NCBI RefSeq assembly: GCF_000346465.2
Contig: NC_034009.1
Coordinates: 17,077,286 to 17,141,285, forward strand
Source of the DNA: Prunus persica
Lineage: Eukaryota; Streptophyta; Magnoliopsida; Rosales; Rosaceae
DNA length: 64,000 nt
Direction: 5' to 3'
This document shows positions 32,655 through 44,203 of this stretch, piece by piece (the first letter of the stretch is position 1; every line of letters starts with the position of its first letter). The notes beneath the pieces are model-generated. The model saw only the letters and a program-made list of their open reading frames with translations, did no database searches and was not told where the DNA came from. A program made the position numbers and the translations under genes.

Positions 32655-35600
32655 ATGGATAAGTCATGGATGCACTCGGATAGAAGATCGAAGGCATATG
32701 AATTTGGGGTGGAAGCATTTTTGAACTTTGCTGTAGAAAATCTTCTAACTACAACACATATCCGTTGTCCATGTGTTAAATGTGTTAATTTGAAGTTGTT
32801 TGGGGTTGGAATTATAAGGGATCACTTATACTTTAATGGAATTGACCAAAGCTATAAGAATTGGACATTTCACGGAGAACCTTGGGAAGCAACTACTAAT
32901 GCTAGTAGAAATGTTGAAGAAGATGATGGCCATAGTAGGTACAGTTTTGTGTCTGAAGAAATTGATATGGATGATAATGATTTTGGTGATTTTGGTTCGG
33001 ATCCGTATGAGTTTGCCAATGTGATTGGGGATGGAGATCAACCAGTGTACCCTGGTTGTAGAAAGTACACGAAGTTATCGGCATTAGTGAAGTTGTATAA
33101 TTTGAAGGCAAAACATGGGATGAGTGATGTCTGTTTTACAGAATTATTGATACTTCAAGGCGATTTGCTTCCAGAAGGAAATACAATACCAACCTCCATG
33201 TATGAGGCTAAAAAGACTTTGTGTGCATTGGGGCTGAGTTATGAGAAAATGCACGCATGCCCCAATGATTGCATCTTGTATAGGAAGGAGTATGAGGATT
33301 CAACTAATTGTCCTACTTGTGGTATCTCAAGGTGGAAGGAAGGCAAAGATTCAATCTTGAAAGAGGGTGTGCCAGCGAAGGTGGTGTGGTATTTTCCCCC
33401 AATTCCAAGGTTTAAAAGGATGTTTCAATCACATGAGACAGCTAAGAGTTTGACTTGGTGGCATGTTGCTAGAAAATCAATTGACGGTCAGATGTCTCAT
33501 CCGGCGGATTCCCCGTCTTGGAAACTTCTTGATGATAAATGGCCTGAGTTTGGTAATGAGCCGAGAAACTTGAGATTGGCTCTTTCATCTGATGGATTCA
33601 ATCCCCACAGTTCTCTAAGTAGCAGATATAGTTGTTGGCCGGTTATCTTAGTTACATATAATCTCCCTCCATGGCTGTGCATGAAACGAAAGTTCATGAT
33701 GTTAACCTTATTGATTTCCGGTCCTAAACAACCCGGAAATGATATAGACGTATACTTGGAGCCTTTGATTGATGATTTAAAATCCTTGTGGGTTGGGATT
33801 AGAGGAGTGTATGATGCACATAATGGAGAATACTTTACACTCAGAGCTGCATTAATGTGGACAATTAATGATTTCCCCGCCTATGGAAACTTATCTGGTT
33901 ATGTTGTTAAAGGATATAAAGCTTGTCCAATATGCGGCGATGATACACCTAGTCACAGGTTGAAAAATGGCCACAAAATTTGTTACATTGGGCATAGAAA
34001 ATGGTTACCAATCAATCATCCATATAGGAGGCAACGTGCAGCTTTTAATGGGAAACCTGAATATGGCATACCTCCCGAGCCATTAACCGGAGAAGAAGTG
34101 CTGCATATGGTTGAAAATGGTGACAGAGTTTGTTGGAAGAAGAAATCAATATTCTTTGATCTCGAGTATTGGAAATACCTTCCTGTGAGGCATGCCCTAG
34201 ATGTTATGCACATTGACAAGAATGTTTGCGATAGTATCATTGGTACATTGCTGGAGATCCCTGGAAAAAATAAAGATGAGATTGCTGCTCGATTAGATTT
34301 ATTGAACATGGGGGTCAAAACTGATTTGCAACCCGAGTATGGAGAAAGACGTACTCGTTTGCCTCCTGGGCCTTGGAATTTGTCAAGAGCAGAGAAGAGA
34401 GAGGTTTGCAATTCTTTCTATGGTATGAAGGTCCCTGAAGGTTATTCTTCAAATATTAAAAATCTTGTATCTTTACAAGATTTAAGACTTCTTGGCCTTA
34501 AATCACATGATTGTCATACCTTAATGCAACAATTGCTCCCTGTGGCAATTCGTTCTGTTTTGGAGAAGCCTGCAAGGTATGCAATAACTCGTTTGTGCTT
34601 CTTCTTCAATGCTATATGTGCAAAGACTGTTGATGTTTCCAAGCTAGATAAGTTGGAAGAAGATGTAGTAGTTACTCTGTGTTTGCTTGAGAAGTACTTT
34701 CCCCCTTCATTCTTTGATATCATGGTTCATCTAGTAGTACATCTTGTCAGAGAAGTTCGTCTATGTGGGCCAGTATATTTTAGGTGGATGTATCCGTTTG
34801 AAAGATATATGAAAGTGCTGAAGGGGTATGTTCAGAATCGTACTCGTCCCGAAGGTTGCATTGCTGAGCGGTATATAGCTGAAGAAGCGGTAGAGTGTTG
34901 TACTCAGCATTTATCTGATGTTAGTACAGTTGGAGTGCCTTCAAGCCAAAAGATGGGACTTTCAAAGCCATTATCAGGTTGCACAGTGAGCGTAGTTGAT
35001 CAGGACCTGTTGAATCAAGCACATCTATATGTCTTGGAGAATACGGAGGAAGTCCTACCTTATATCGAGTACGTATGAGCTTTATTCTTTAAGTTTCCAT
35101 TTTAAATTATTTCTTATGTTTATCTTCTATATTTAGGACCGTAATGCTTGAATTTTTCGTGTCATGTAGGCAACATATGATTCACATCAAGACTGCTTAT
35201 CCAAAATTTAGAAAGAGAACAAAGTGGCTGCAGGATAAGCACAATAGCACTTTCATTCAATGGCTACGCTTCAAGGTATATATTGTTGAATAACATATTT
35301 CTCTTTTAATTTTCTTCTTATTTATATGTTAGATTGAATTAAGATATGATTAATTTGCATGTTCAAAGTGAACTTGAGGAAGACAATCATGGCGTATCAG
35401 AAAATTTAAGGTGGCTAGCAGCTGGTCCAAACATGTCAGTGCCATTATATAGGAGCTATCTTATTAAAGGTATTAAATTCAATATCAAGGCACAAGATGA
35501 TGTGCGGACAACTCAAAATAGTGGAGTTTATTTACTTGCACATACCATGCAAGTTGCTAGTGCCAAGGATAAAAACCCAATTCTCTCAAATATGGGTTTC

Positions 35601-36005
35601 TATGGTGTCATTCAAGAAATTTGGGACCTTGACTACCAAAAGTTTACAATCCCAGTCTTTAGGTGTGATTGGATAGATAGTTCTGGTCTTGTAGTCGACG
35701 AACTTGGATTTACCCTTGTAGATTTGAGTAAAATTGGACATAGGAATGACCAATTTGTTTTGGCTTCTCAAGTCAAACAAATATTTTTTGTTGACGACCC
35801 GATGCATCGTGGTTGGTCGGTAGTGTTATCAATGCCTAATAGAGAATATAATGATGTTATTGGTGATGAAGTCTTAGGTGATGTGATAATTGAGTGTGAG
35901 CCATTTACTAGAGGGATGCCAAATGTTGACACATTTGATGAACTGGTGGGTGAGTTAGGCGGTCAAAATATTCGAGATGGGTGTGAAGATATATGGATTG
36001 AATGA
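32655..36005 (+). CDS. CACTA transposase (TnpD type; Transposase_21, DUF4218, DUF4216)
   Basis: Exon 1 (32655-35068) opens with the transposase-associated domain (MDKSWMHSDRRSKAYEFGVE, CPCVKCVN...HLYFNGI). Next comes the Transposase_21 core (ACPNDCILYRKEYEDSTNCP, NLPPWLCMKRKFMMLTLLIS, DFPAYGNLSGY, HALDVMHIDKNVCDSIIGTL), then DUF4218 (LKSHDCHTLMQQLLPVAIRS, WMYPFERYMKVLKGYVQNRT). Exon 2 (35170-35275; donor GA|GTACGT) reads QHMIHIKTAYPKFRKRTKWL to WLRFK. The DUF4216 part (35361-36005) reads VQSELEED, ENLRWLAAGP and GFTLVDLSKIGH, ending CEDIWIE. Exon 2 ends in phase 0, but no in-phase AG precedes the third block: TTTGCAT stands at 35354-35360 where TTTGCAG would be expected, and upstream AGs lead to early stops. 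Start: ATG 32655 is first in frame. This copy may make a protein lacking DUF4216. Confidence 0.9.
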
Positions 36006-36089
36006 TGCTTATGTAATTGGCAGTGTATGACATTAATTTTGTAATATATTGTAATGTGATTTCTTCACTTTCTACGTTCAAATAAAACA

Positions 36090-37617
36090 CGACGTTATTG
36101 TGAACCAGTTATTCAGCATATTTACCGACGTCTTAAAGCAACGTAACAATGAAGAACCACGACGCAATTGTGAAGCAATTATTCAGGATATCATGTCGGG
36201 GAAGGATTAAGAACCGCCATGTAATTCAAAATAACACGACTCCAATCCCATAATACCGACGTCTAAAAAACGAGATATATAATCTGAACGTTAAAAAATA
36301 CGACGTCATCATACATTTTCCACGTCGCAAGTTCTTTTATAAACGAAGAGGAACGAAATGAATTCCGACGGAAATTCATTATAACCGCCGTCTAATAACA
36401 ATTAAACGACGTTATTTGTAATACGGCTCTCATCATAATCAACGCCGTCTATATGTTCTGTAATACGGCTCTCATTTATTTGGAACCGACGTTGTTTAGA
36501 AGTTCAATGTCGTCTATATTATTAAGTGCGTCGTGAGTAATGATGATAGATATAAATACAACGTCGACTATATAAATGCAACCGACGTTGTTTCGCATTT
36601 CAACGTCAACTGTATAAATACATACGTCGTAAATAATGACACTGACAACTATTTCCACGTCATCTTTTTTAGAAAAATCGAAGTGGAAAATTTATTTCAC
36701 GACGGTTGTTTGTAAATAAGAGACGTAGTATATTTCAATAACGTCGTCTTCTCATGTATTTAAAGACGTCATATTTTTTCTTGTCGTGTAAATTATATTT
36801 GACGGCGTAAAATTTTAGTTGTCGTCGTTGTATGTATATCTTGCGGCCTTTTTCTTTTAACATGTGTCATATTTTTCCTTTTTAACGACGGTGATTTGTT
36901 TGAGTTGGTCGTCTATTCTCATCCTCGACTATTTTCTAGAACTTTAGCAGACTAAACACGTCTGTTTTTATTGTTTTCCGACGTTGTTTTATTTAACAAC
37001 GTCTAATATTTATCGTCGTTGTTTGTTTCTGAAAATATGACGTACAAATTTTGTAATACGACTCTCATATATTTGTAACCGACGTTGTTTCGTTTTTCAA
37101 CGTCTACTCAATAAATACATACGTCGTAAATAATGACACTGACAACTATTTCCACGTCATCTTTTATCGAAAAATCGAAGTGGAAAATTAATTTTACGAC
37201 GGCTGTTTTTATATATGCGACGTAGTAGGTATCAATAACGTCGTCTTCTAATGTATTTAAAGACGTCAAATTTTTTATTGTCGTGAAAATGATATTTAAC
37301 GGCGTCGTTTTTTTATTTCCGTCGTTGTATGTCTATCTTGCGGCCTTGTTCTCTTAATATGTGTCATATTTTTCCTTTTTAACGACGGTTTTTTTAGAGA
37401 GTTGGTCGTCTATTCTCATCCTCGACTGCTTTTTTAGATCTTTTTGCAGTACAAAGACGTCGTTTTGTATTTGTTGATGACGTTGTATATTTTAACAACG
37501 ACGGTGATTTAGCGTCGTGGTATATGAGGGAAAAGATGACGGTGGATTCCACGACCATTGAAAAATCGAATACACGACGGTAAATCACCGTCGTCTTTTT
37601 GCTTTTTTGTAGCAGTG
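36090..37617. repeat. Right subterminal array with a 495-bp-offset duplication
   Basis: Dense CGACG/CGTCG motifs in both orientations up to the right terminus. Bases about 36586-36955 recur at about 37080-37450, with shared blocks TACATACGTCGTAAATAATG, ACTGACAACTATTTCCACGT, TTGTATGT.TATCTTGCGGCC and GTCGTCTATTCTCATCCTCG. Coding potential is nil. Confidence 0.85.
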
Positions 37618-37620
37618 TAC

Positions 37621-38086
37621 CACGCCTTATCTCAAATGCATCGCTACCGAGCAAGGGGACTACGTCATTTGTGAGGTCCACGGCGGAGTGTGTGGTGACC
37701 ATTTTGGATCCCGATCGCTGGCACACAAGGCGTTTCTACAAGGGTATTATTGGCCGACCAAGCATCAGGATGCAATCACACTCGCAAAGAAGTGCGACAA
37801 ATGCCAACGATTTGGTAACGTTACCCATGTCCCTGTCGAACCGTTAACACCGATCGTAAGTCCATGGCCCTTCGCTCAGTGGGGACTGGATCTAATCAGC
37901 CCAATGCCGCAGGGTAAAGGCCGGGTCAAGTACCCCATAGTGGTCGTGGACTACTTCACCAAAAGGGTAGAAGCCGAAGCTCTGGCAACTATTACGGCAG
38001 CAAGAATAGAGAACTTCGTCTGGACTCACATTTGCTGCCGATTCGGTATCTCCTACGCAATTATCACTGATAACGGCTGGCAATTT
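37621..38086 (+). pseudogene. Ty3-gypsy integrase fragment (continuation past the CACTA insertion)
   Basis: Directly after the second TAC the gypsy frame resumes: TPYLKCIATEQGDYVICEVH, then LQGYYWPTKHQDAITLAKKC, DKCQRFG (zinc-binding H2C2 region). The integrase core follows: WPFAQWGLDLISPMPQGKGR, DYFTKRVEAEAL, and IITDNGWQFD, where the family's DNG.QF block is kept. The first catalytic Asp (GLDLI) and second (TDNG) are present. Similarity stops at about 38086, before the catalytic Glu, so the element is 3' truncated and its second LTR is absent. Confidence 0.9.
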
Positions 38087-40205
38087 GATTTGGAAATTTC
38101 AATTCTACATCCTGTGCAAATACAGAGCTGGGTAACATTCAATCAACTTGACTCAATTAAATTTTAAATAAAACAGTATGTAATGTCAAGCTCCAGCCAT
38201 GCCCTATAGTAGAGAGAAAATTGACATATAATAGAGACAGAACATTTGAATTATGTTTGTGAAAAATTCAAAGAGAGAAACACAAGTTAAAAGAATAAAA
38301 AAAGCAAAACTGAACAAGAATTTGACAAACTTCTTAAATTTGAGCTATTATTTCTTAAATACACACATTTCATTAACATGTACTGTATTGCACAGTTCTC
38401 GACTGCAGTTATGTCAATTGGAACCCTTGCATTGCAAACAAGCTTTACCAGAAAACACTAAATTCTTCTTTTAGTCAATCACTCACTGTATGCGTAATGC
38501 AATTGATCACTACACAGAAGAACATCATATATAGGCTATGTGAATTAAGATAGTTGATTAAAGCAATGTGTTCATTCTCTTGTGACTATATTTGTATCCC
38601 CTATCCCTAATTAATTAGAGTAGTTTAGAACACGGCATTTTAAAAAAGTAAAAACAAAAATAGAACAAATGCATTTTATTCATTGAAACAGTATAGTTGG
38701 CATAATAGTAGCATTCGATTCCATTTAACACATATTAAAGCACTTTGCTAGCATCATATTGGAACCTAAAGTCTTTGTACATATGCTACTCCTTTTTCTT
38801 TTTTTTTCTTTTTTTGGTTCAAGTACATCTTCTACTATTATATCATATTTTGGGTTTTTTGACCCTAAAGGTATAACTTTTATCCAACCAAATTAAAATA
38901 AGAAATTATTCTTAGTTTATACAGAAAAATTATAAACTTTTCATGGGTTTTAAGCATTTTTATTTATTTATATGTTATATCTAACATCCATAGGACTCCA
39001 AGCTAACCTAATAACACCCCTAAATACCCATATCTATGTACTCAATTCATTCTATACCACTTCCCTTTCCAATCTTTAGGATAAATCTCTTCAAAGATAA
39101 TAGATTGTCTCACTCTTTCACTCAATGAATTGTCTCACTCTTTCACTCAGTCTCCAAGATACAAAAGAACACTTACTTTGGGTTCCTCAGAGAAGCTTCA
39201 AGATGACCCACCCAGAACTACGGCTGCATGTCAAGTTTTCCGATGTCGATGTGGGAGTCTGATGCAGCAGTTCAGACCACCATTACAATCAGCGGAAATA
39301 CTGATTTATTACCAAGAAATATTATAACTCAAATATGGAAACAAAATTAAAATTGTTTAATAACCATGTGTAGAACATCAACCGAGGGATACTATAACTC
39401 AAATCTGGAAACAAGACAATAAATCAATCAATTTTCCTAAATAATTATAACAATATGAAAAATAGAGGCCCCAAAAGCAAAACACAAAAACTAAAAATAG
39501 AAAACCTAAAATCAATCTCGTTTGATTTACCAAATTTAATTGAACAAACCACACGTAATCAAAACCCAATATCCCAATGCCTGAATTCAACTATTATTTT
39601 CATCGACATTGATAAATCAAACCATAATATGCCATCATACCTATAATTTACACAAATGCAAAAATTAAAAAGAAGCCACACACACAAATGAAAAGTAACG
39701 ATGAAATTGAGCATTGAAATTACATACTGATTCTGTATTCTACAGTGGTATGTATAACGTGATTTCAATCCTCTCTTCAAGCAGTGAGAAGTCGATGGTC
39801 TTCAAGCAATAACATGTCGGTGGGTCTTCAAAGACTGAGAAGAGGATGGGTTGGTGAAGATGAGTGAGGAAGGTTGAGAAGAGAAGGACCGGGAAATAAA
39901 ATGTTATTGGGGGGTAAATCTAATGTTTTTGTGCACTGAAAGACGGTGACTAACAGCACTAGCCACGGAAGAACAGTGACTAATATGATTAAAGACTGAA
40001 GACAGTCTCGAATACATTGAGGGATTTTGTCCTTGTTTTTATATCCGTGCCAAATGAAAAATTAAATACATTCGTTTTCACAATATACGGCGGTATTGAT
40101 GTCCATTCATTTAACATACGGATGCTAATATCAATAGGGACTGTTTTGTGTCTCTGGTATTGCAATAGGCTCGGTTTTGTGCATCATAATGCTTATAGGG
40201 ACGGT
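38087..40205. other. Gene-free stretch after the gypsy truncation
   Basis: AT-rich DNA with no recognisable protein. Open frames at 39130-39327 and 39399-39780 have no family features. From about 40090, CGGCGGTATTGAT and TATAGGGACGGTTTAAT begin to resemble the interior of the CACTA-like end at 40462, so the last part may be element sequence. Confidence 0.4.
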
Positions 40206-40214
40206 TTAATAAAA

Positions 40215-40368
40215 GGGTCATGCTAGGGAGACCAACTTTAGATACCAANNNNNNNNNNNNNNNNNNNNNNNNNNNNNNNNNNNNNNNNNNNNNNNNNNNN
40301 NNNNNNNNNNNNNNNNNNNNNNNNNNNNNNNNNNNNNNNNNNNNNNNNTGGTCTCCCTAGCATTTTCC
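40215..40368. mobile_element. Mutator-like MITE spanning an assembly gap
   Basis: Left end GGGTCATGCTAGGGAGACCA; the right end, reverse complemented, is GGAAAATGCTAGGGAGACCA. It is flanked by a perfect 9-bp duplication TTAATAAAA (40206-40214 and 40369-40377). Nine-bp duplications are typical of Mutator-like elements. The interior is mostly unknown because of the N run. Confidence 0.75.
40249..40348. other. Assembly gap of 100 N
   Basis: Exactly 100 N, a conventional placeholder, so the true size is unknown. It falls inside the MITE at 40215-40368. Confidence 0.98.
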
Positions 40369-40377
40369 TTAATAAAA

Positions 40378-40462
40378 ATCTATGCCAAAAAGCAGTTTTT
40401 AGGGACCGTTTGTCTATCAATCTCTGAAAAAAGGGTCCTTATTGCCCAAATTTCTAGTAGTG
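40378..40462 (-). mobile_element. CACTA-type right terminus
   Basis: Ends ...CAAATTTCTAGTAGTG at 40462, whose reverse complement CACTACTAGAAA is a standard CACTA terminus. Upstream GGGACCGTTT and GGGTCC units look like its subterminal repeats, and GGGACGGTTT before the MITE (about 40198) may belong to the same element. The matching left end was not found. Confidence 0.5.
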
Positions 40463-40467
40463 ACTTG

Positions 40468-40541
40468 CTTTGAAATTTCAATTAAAACAAATTAGACCAA
40501 CGATTTTGAAACACTTCAACATTTCGGTTTTAAAACACTTT
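40468..40541 (-). repeat. Inverted repeat arm B (partner 18785-18858)
   Basis: Reverse complement of arm A with a few mismatches. It starts within six bases of the CACTA-type terminus at 40462. See arm A. Confidence 0.8.
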
Positions 40542-41179
40542 AACTGTTTAGCATTGGATGTTTCCACGTAAATTGATTAATGAGTAATAATTAAGTAGTT
40601 GGTAATGAAACAATACAAACTATTTAAAACAAACAATAACTTAAAAAAACGTAGCTCACTTCAATTTGTTTTTATTTCAATGGTAATTAATTAGCTTTTG
40701 AATACTATTTACATTATTAAGATTCTAAAATTTATTTTCAAAAAATTTGAAAACCAATTTAAGGATATTGACTTTGGTTTGCGTAGAAAACAGACCTACC
40801 AAATATGTAACTTTAAATTGATTTTGTAATTAATTGGCCGGCTTTGATGTCATGATTTCAGCCATTTGAAGTGCACAAAAAGGGAGTAAGAGTATCCTGA
40901 AATACTTAGTATTTATAATAAATTTATTTAATGAATTAAGCATTGCATAGTTTGTTCATAGCTTCATCAGGTACACTCAAAATTTCAAAGACTATTGCAG
41001 GGTCATATTTGAGTACCAATACTTGAGAGGTATTCGGATTATATGAATTTATATACAGTGGAATTTCCATTATACTTTAATGTATACCAATGCGTATGTA
41101 CTTTCCAATTACACTGAGGTGAAATCCACTAATCATTTGTGTGTAAGATTGTGTAAGAAATATTTCTAATAACATGCAG
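40542..41179. other. Gene-free AT-rich stretch
   Basis: Nothing supportable as a gene or named repeat. Confidence 0.5.
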
Positions 41180-42286
41180 GTCTAGAGCGTGCTACAATGG
41201 AGAACAAAGACATGACCTACATTATATATGCCTTGTGAAGGATAGATATGCATGCCTCGTGGAGGAGGCTATTAATGCACAATGTCGAGGGGGATGTGCT
41301 TAATCCCATAAGGGAGTCACCTAGGGAGGTAACCCAACTTCTGTGATTGGCAATCCCATGAAAAAAGTTCAATGTGGTAGAAACAATCCATACCGCGTGA
41401 CTCATATAGCAGTCATAAAACTATGGAGATATCCTGAAGATATTCTTCTGCTCATCCCTAAGGCAAAAGTGCTATTTTATGTGACGTCGAGAAAGGATTT
41501 ATCCCTTAATGAGTTACGAGGAGGGCAAACTCTCCCAGGGTGCAGGTCACATATACTCTTGGAGAACTCACCTAAGTGAGAGACGTCATGAGGCCCGACT
41601 TTGAGAATTAGGCTATTCTCTAGTAACTCTCGTGAGAATCAAGATTAGCACATGACCATGAATAGCGCTACCCCGCATCCAAGTCTCAACCAATACTATG
41701 TGTGGGATATGTTAAAGTTTGGTCAAAGGTACCGAGTTCAATACTTTGTACACTCAGGTTCCTCAAATGGGGACTATCATCACTAAGTGAAAGTTCAAGT
41801 CCGGAAGGCACCTACACCTATTATATAGTATTATATTGCCCATATACATATATATTTTCATTGTTTTTTTTTTCTTCATGGTAAAATTTTGAAAACCTTG
41901 ATGGGGGGTTGTTGGAATTTTAAAAAAGGTTTAAAAATTTAACCGTTTTGATTGATTTAATTATTTTGGCTGTTTTATTTTTTTATTGTGGGGATTATAA
42001 ATATTTAATATTCAGTTTTTATTTATATTGAATGCCTTAATTTTCTGGTTGATGAAGGTGACATGTTCTTGGATGCCTATAAAAGACCACTCGTCCTTCA
42101 CATTTGAAACAACTACAATACACTATCAGAATATCACATACCACAAGCACCACCACAAACTTGTTCTCTCATTTTCTACTTATATATATATATATATATT
42201 CTCTACTTTATATAATCATTTTGGCAATGATTTTGTGACTTGGATACCTACATCCATCTATGAACGCGCTCATAGTGGATCTTGAG

Positions 42287-42751
42287 TAGGGGTGGCAATT
42301 TCGGACACGACCCGATGCACGACTTGAAACCTGCACGAGAAATTAGCGGGTTCAACCCGCACGATAAAAAAACATGTCAATTTCGGGTCAACCCATTCTG
42401 ACCCGTTTAATAAACGGGTGGGTTTTGGGTCAACCTGCTAATCCGCTATAATACCTATCTAACCCGTTTATTAAACGGGTCGTGTCAACCCTTGTACAAC
42501 CCGCTAACCCGCTAAAAAATAAAGACAAATGGAGACTTCAACATACATACAAGAGGTTTCGAACCCCTACCATCCTTATTTCTCTCAAATATCTTATCCA
42601 CCATGCTACAAACAACTTTATGATTTTATGATATGCCTTTTGATATTTATAATGTTTCTTTTTCTTTTGTGTTTTCCTTTCTTTACCATCTCTCTTCTCC
42701 TCTTTTTTTTTTTTTTTTTTCTTCTTTCTCTCTTTTCCTTCTTTCTTCTTC

Positions 42752-42792
<41 letters not shown>

Positions 42793-42884
42793 TTTCCTTT
42801 CCTCTTCTCTCCTTTTTTTTTCCTTTCTTTTCCTTCTCTTTAGTTTTCTCTCCTCTCTTTTTTCTTTCTTTCTTTCCTTCAATC

Positions 42885-42937
<53 letters not shown>

Positions 42938-43242
42938 TTTTTTTTCTTTCTTTTCCTTCTCTCTTCTTTCCTCTCTCTATCTTTTTTTTTCTTTCTTTTC
43001 CTTATATTTTCTCTACTCTCTCTGTTTTTTTTTAATTTAAATTTTTTCGGTTGTGAGTTTTGTAACATGCATGTTATTATTTATGAACCCGTTACACGAC
43101 TCGAAACCCACATGATAAAAGACGACCCGAACCCGACACGACACGTTTATTAAATGGGTTGGGTTTGGGTTGAGCATTCTTGACACGTTTATTATCCCGA
43201 CACGACATGAACCCGACACGACACGACCCATTGCCAGCCATA
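42287..43242. mobile_element. hAT-like non-autonomous element inside the LTR
   Basis: Starts TAGGGGTGGCAATTTCGG and ends (reverse complement) TATGGCTGGCAATGGG. It is flanked by ATCTTGAG (42279-42286) and ATCTTAAG (43243-43250), an 8-bp duplication with one change. The sister LTR has a single ATCTTGAG at 17451-17458 followed by the same TTTGTGTACAAG, a true empty site. The arms are full of ACCCG/CGGGT and TTTATTAAACGGGT units in both orientations. The centre (about 42640-43036) is a pyrimidine tract. Confidence 0.88.
42640..43036 (+). repeat. Polypyrimidine tract with (CT)n microsatellites
   Basis: About 400 bases of almost pure C/T, with (CT)n at about 42755-42784 and 42891-42936. Open frames on both strands are Ser/Leu/Phe- or Arg/Lys/Glu-only and are artefacts of composition. 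Confidence 0.95.
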
Positions 43243-43525
43243 ATCTTAAGTTTGTGTACAAGGGGTCGTATCTTGAAATCTTATAGACCGTCAGTACCTG
43301 TACGTTGGGAGGCTACAAAGACTTTAGGACAATGTCTTTGACGTGCTTCACCGTACCAAACTCACCTTCTTACTTATTATTTATTTTAATTTTATTTAAT
43401 TATTATTTTGTTTTCTTCAATTTCATTGTACCTTAAAAGCTTTCCAATTTGTTTATAAATTATTTATAATATAAATGTTTTTGTATTTGGCTTTACTGAA
43501 AATGAAAACTATATTTTTTATAACA

Positions 43526-44203
43526 CAGTGCAATGCAGACCAACCTAAGAAATTGCAAAGCCTGAACATGTAAACACAAAGAAAGTGTAAAAGATGAGTT
43601 GTGAGAACAGAGGAGGAGAGTTACGTGTGAGCTCTGAGTTCCTAGACGTCATATTCAACAATGAAGTCATAACAGCCGCCTACGCGTATGGATTCCACAT
43701 GCGATTTCGATGTGTCCAACAGCAAAAGCCTCAGTCTCCATTACGTATCAACTGCTCATATTCTTATATAGAAAAATCAATACGAAAAACATGACACACG
43801 AAAGAGTAAACCTAAATGATATTGTATAATATAGTAACGAGACATATTCCATACATTGTGACTTTCGAGGAGAGCGTTGTAAAGCTAATTAGTGGAGCCC
43901 ACATGTTGGAAGAGAATCTCATACACCTTTCTAGAGTCTTCGTTTTACCTAATTGATCCAAGACTTTGCCTATAAAATATGGCTTCATTCTCATTTATAT
44001 GTACCGAGCAAGACTTAATGAAAATATCACAAGAGCATTCCTATTGAATTCTCTGAATTCTCTCCTCAATTTTTAGTTTTATAACATGATTCATATTTTC
44101 TCACGTTGTCTATATATATAAAGAAAAAGAGTTTTGTTTGGCTTCCCTTACAATTAGAAACTATAGTAACTTTTTCTGGCACAAAGGATCCCCGGCAGTG
44201 AAA
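43526..44203. other. Flank between LTR and the 44204 gene
   Basis: A 66-codon frame at 43594-43794 (MSCENRGGELRVSSEFLDVI...) has normal composition but no recognised family and no splice context, so it is not called. A TATA-like CTATATATATAAAG at about 44109-44122 sits roughly 85 bases before the next gene's ATG. Confidence 0.45.

Larger units (their letters stand above)
24054..37617 (+). mobile_element. Complete 13.56-kb CACTA (En/Spm) transposon
   Basis: Left end CACTACTACAAAAAGTG; the right end reads, reverse complemented, CACTGCTACAAAAAAGC. Both ends are followed by AAAAAGACGAC, giving inverted termini of about 28 bp. A perfect 3-bp target duplication TAC flanks it (24051-24053 and 37618-37620). 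Removing the element joins the gypsy frame exactly: codons for RRGY before it and TPYLKC after it. It holds, in order, a left subterminal motif array with a captured RPN6 fragment, ORF1 (27131-30673), a spacer, the transposase gene (32655-36005), and a right subterminal array. All genes point the same way. Confidence 0.95.
41180..43525 (+). mobile_element. 3' end of an LTR retrotransposon, LTR split by a MITE
   Basis: The non-coding internal 3' region (about 41180-41900) leads to a polypurine tract GATGGGGGG (41900-41908), then the LTR from TGTTGGAATTT (41910) to TTTATAACA (43525). The LTR carries a TATA box CCTATAAAAGACC (42076). Without its inserted MITE (42287-43242 plus one target copy) it is about 652 bp. 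The leader-to-LTR style suggests Copia, but no pol fragment proves this. The 5' part of the element is not present. Confidence 0.65.

Noticed and set aside
36586..37450. CRISPR-like array
   Set aside because: Repeats vary in orientation and spacing, lie in a plant transposon arm, and match CACTA subterminal repeats.
40238..40420. Frame across the assembly gap
   Set aside because: Most residues are unknown because of N bases.
42529..43040. Long open frames on both strands across the pyrimidine tract
   Set aside because: Products are only Ser/Leu/Phe or Arg/Lys/Glu runs from CT/GA microsatellite DNA inside a MITE; no coding signature.
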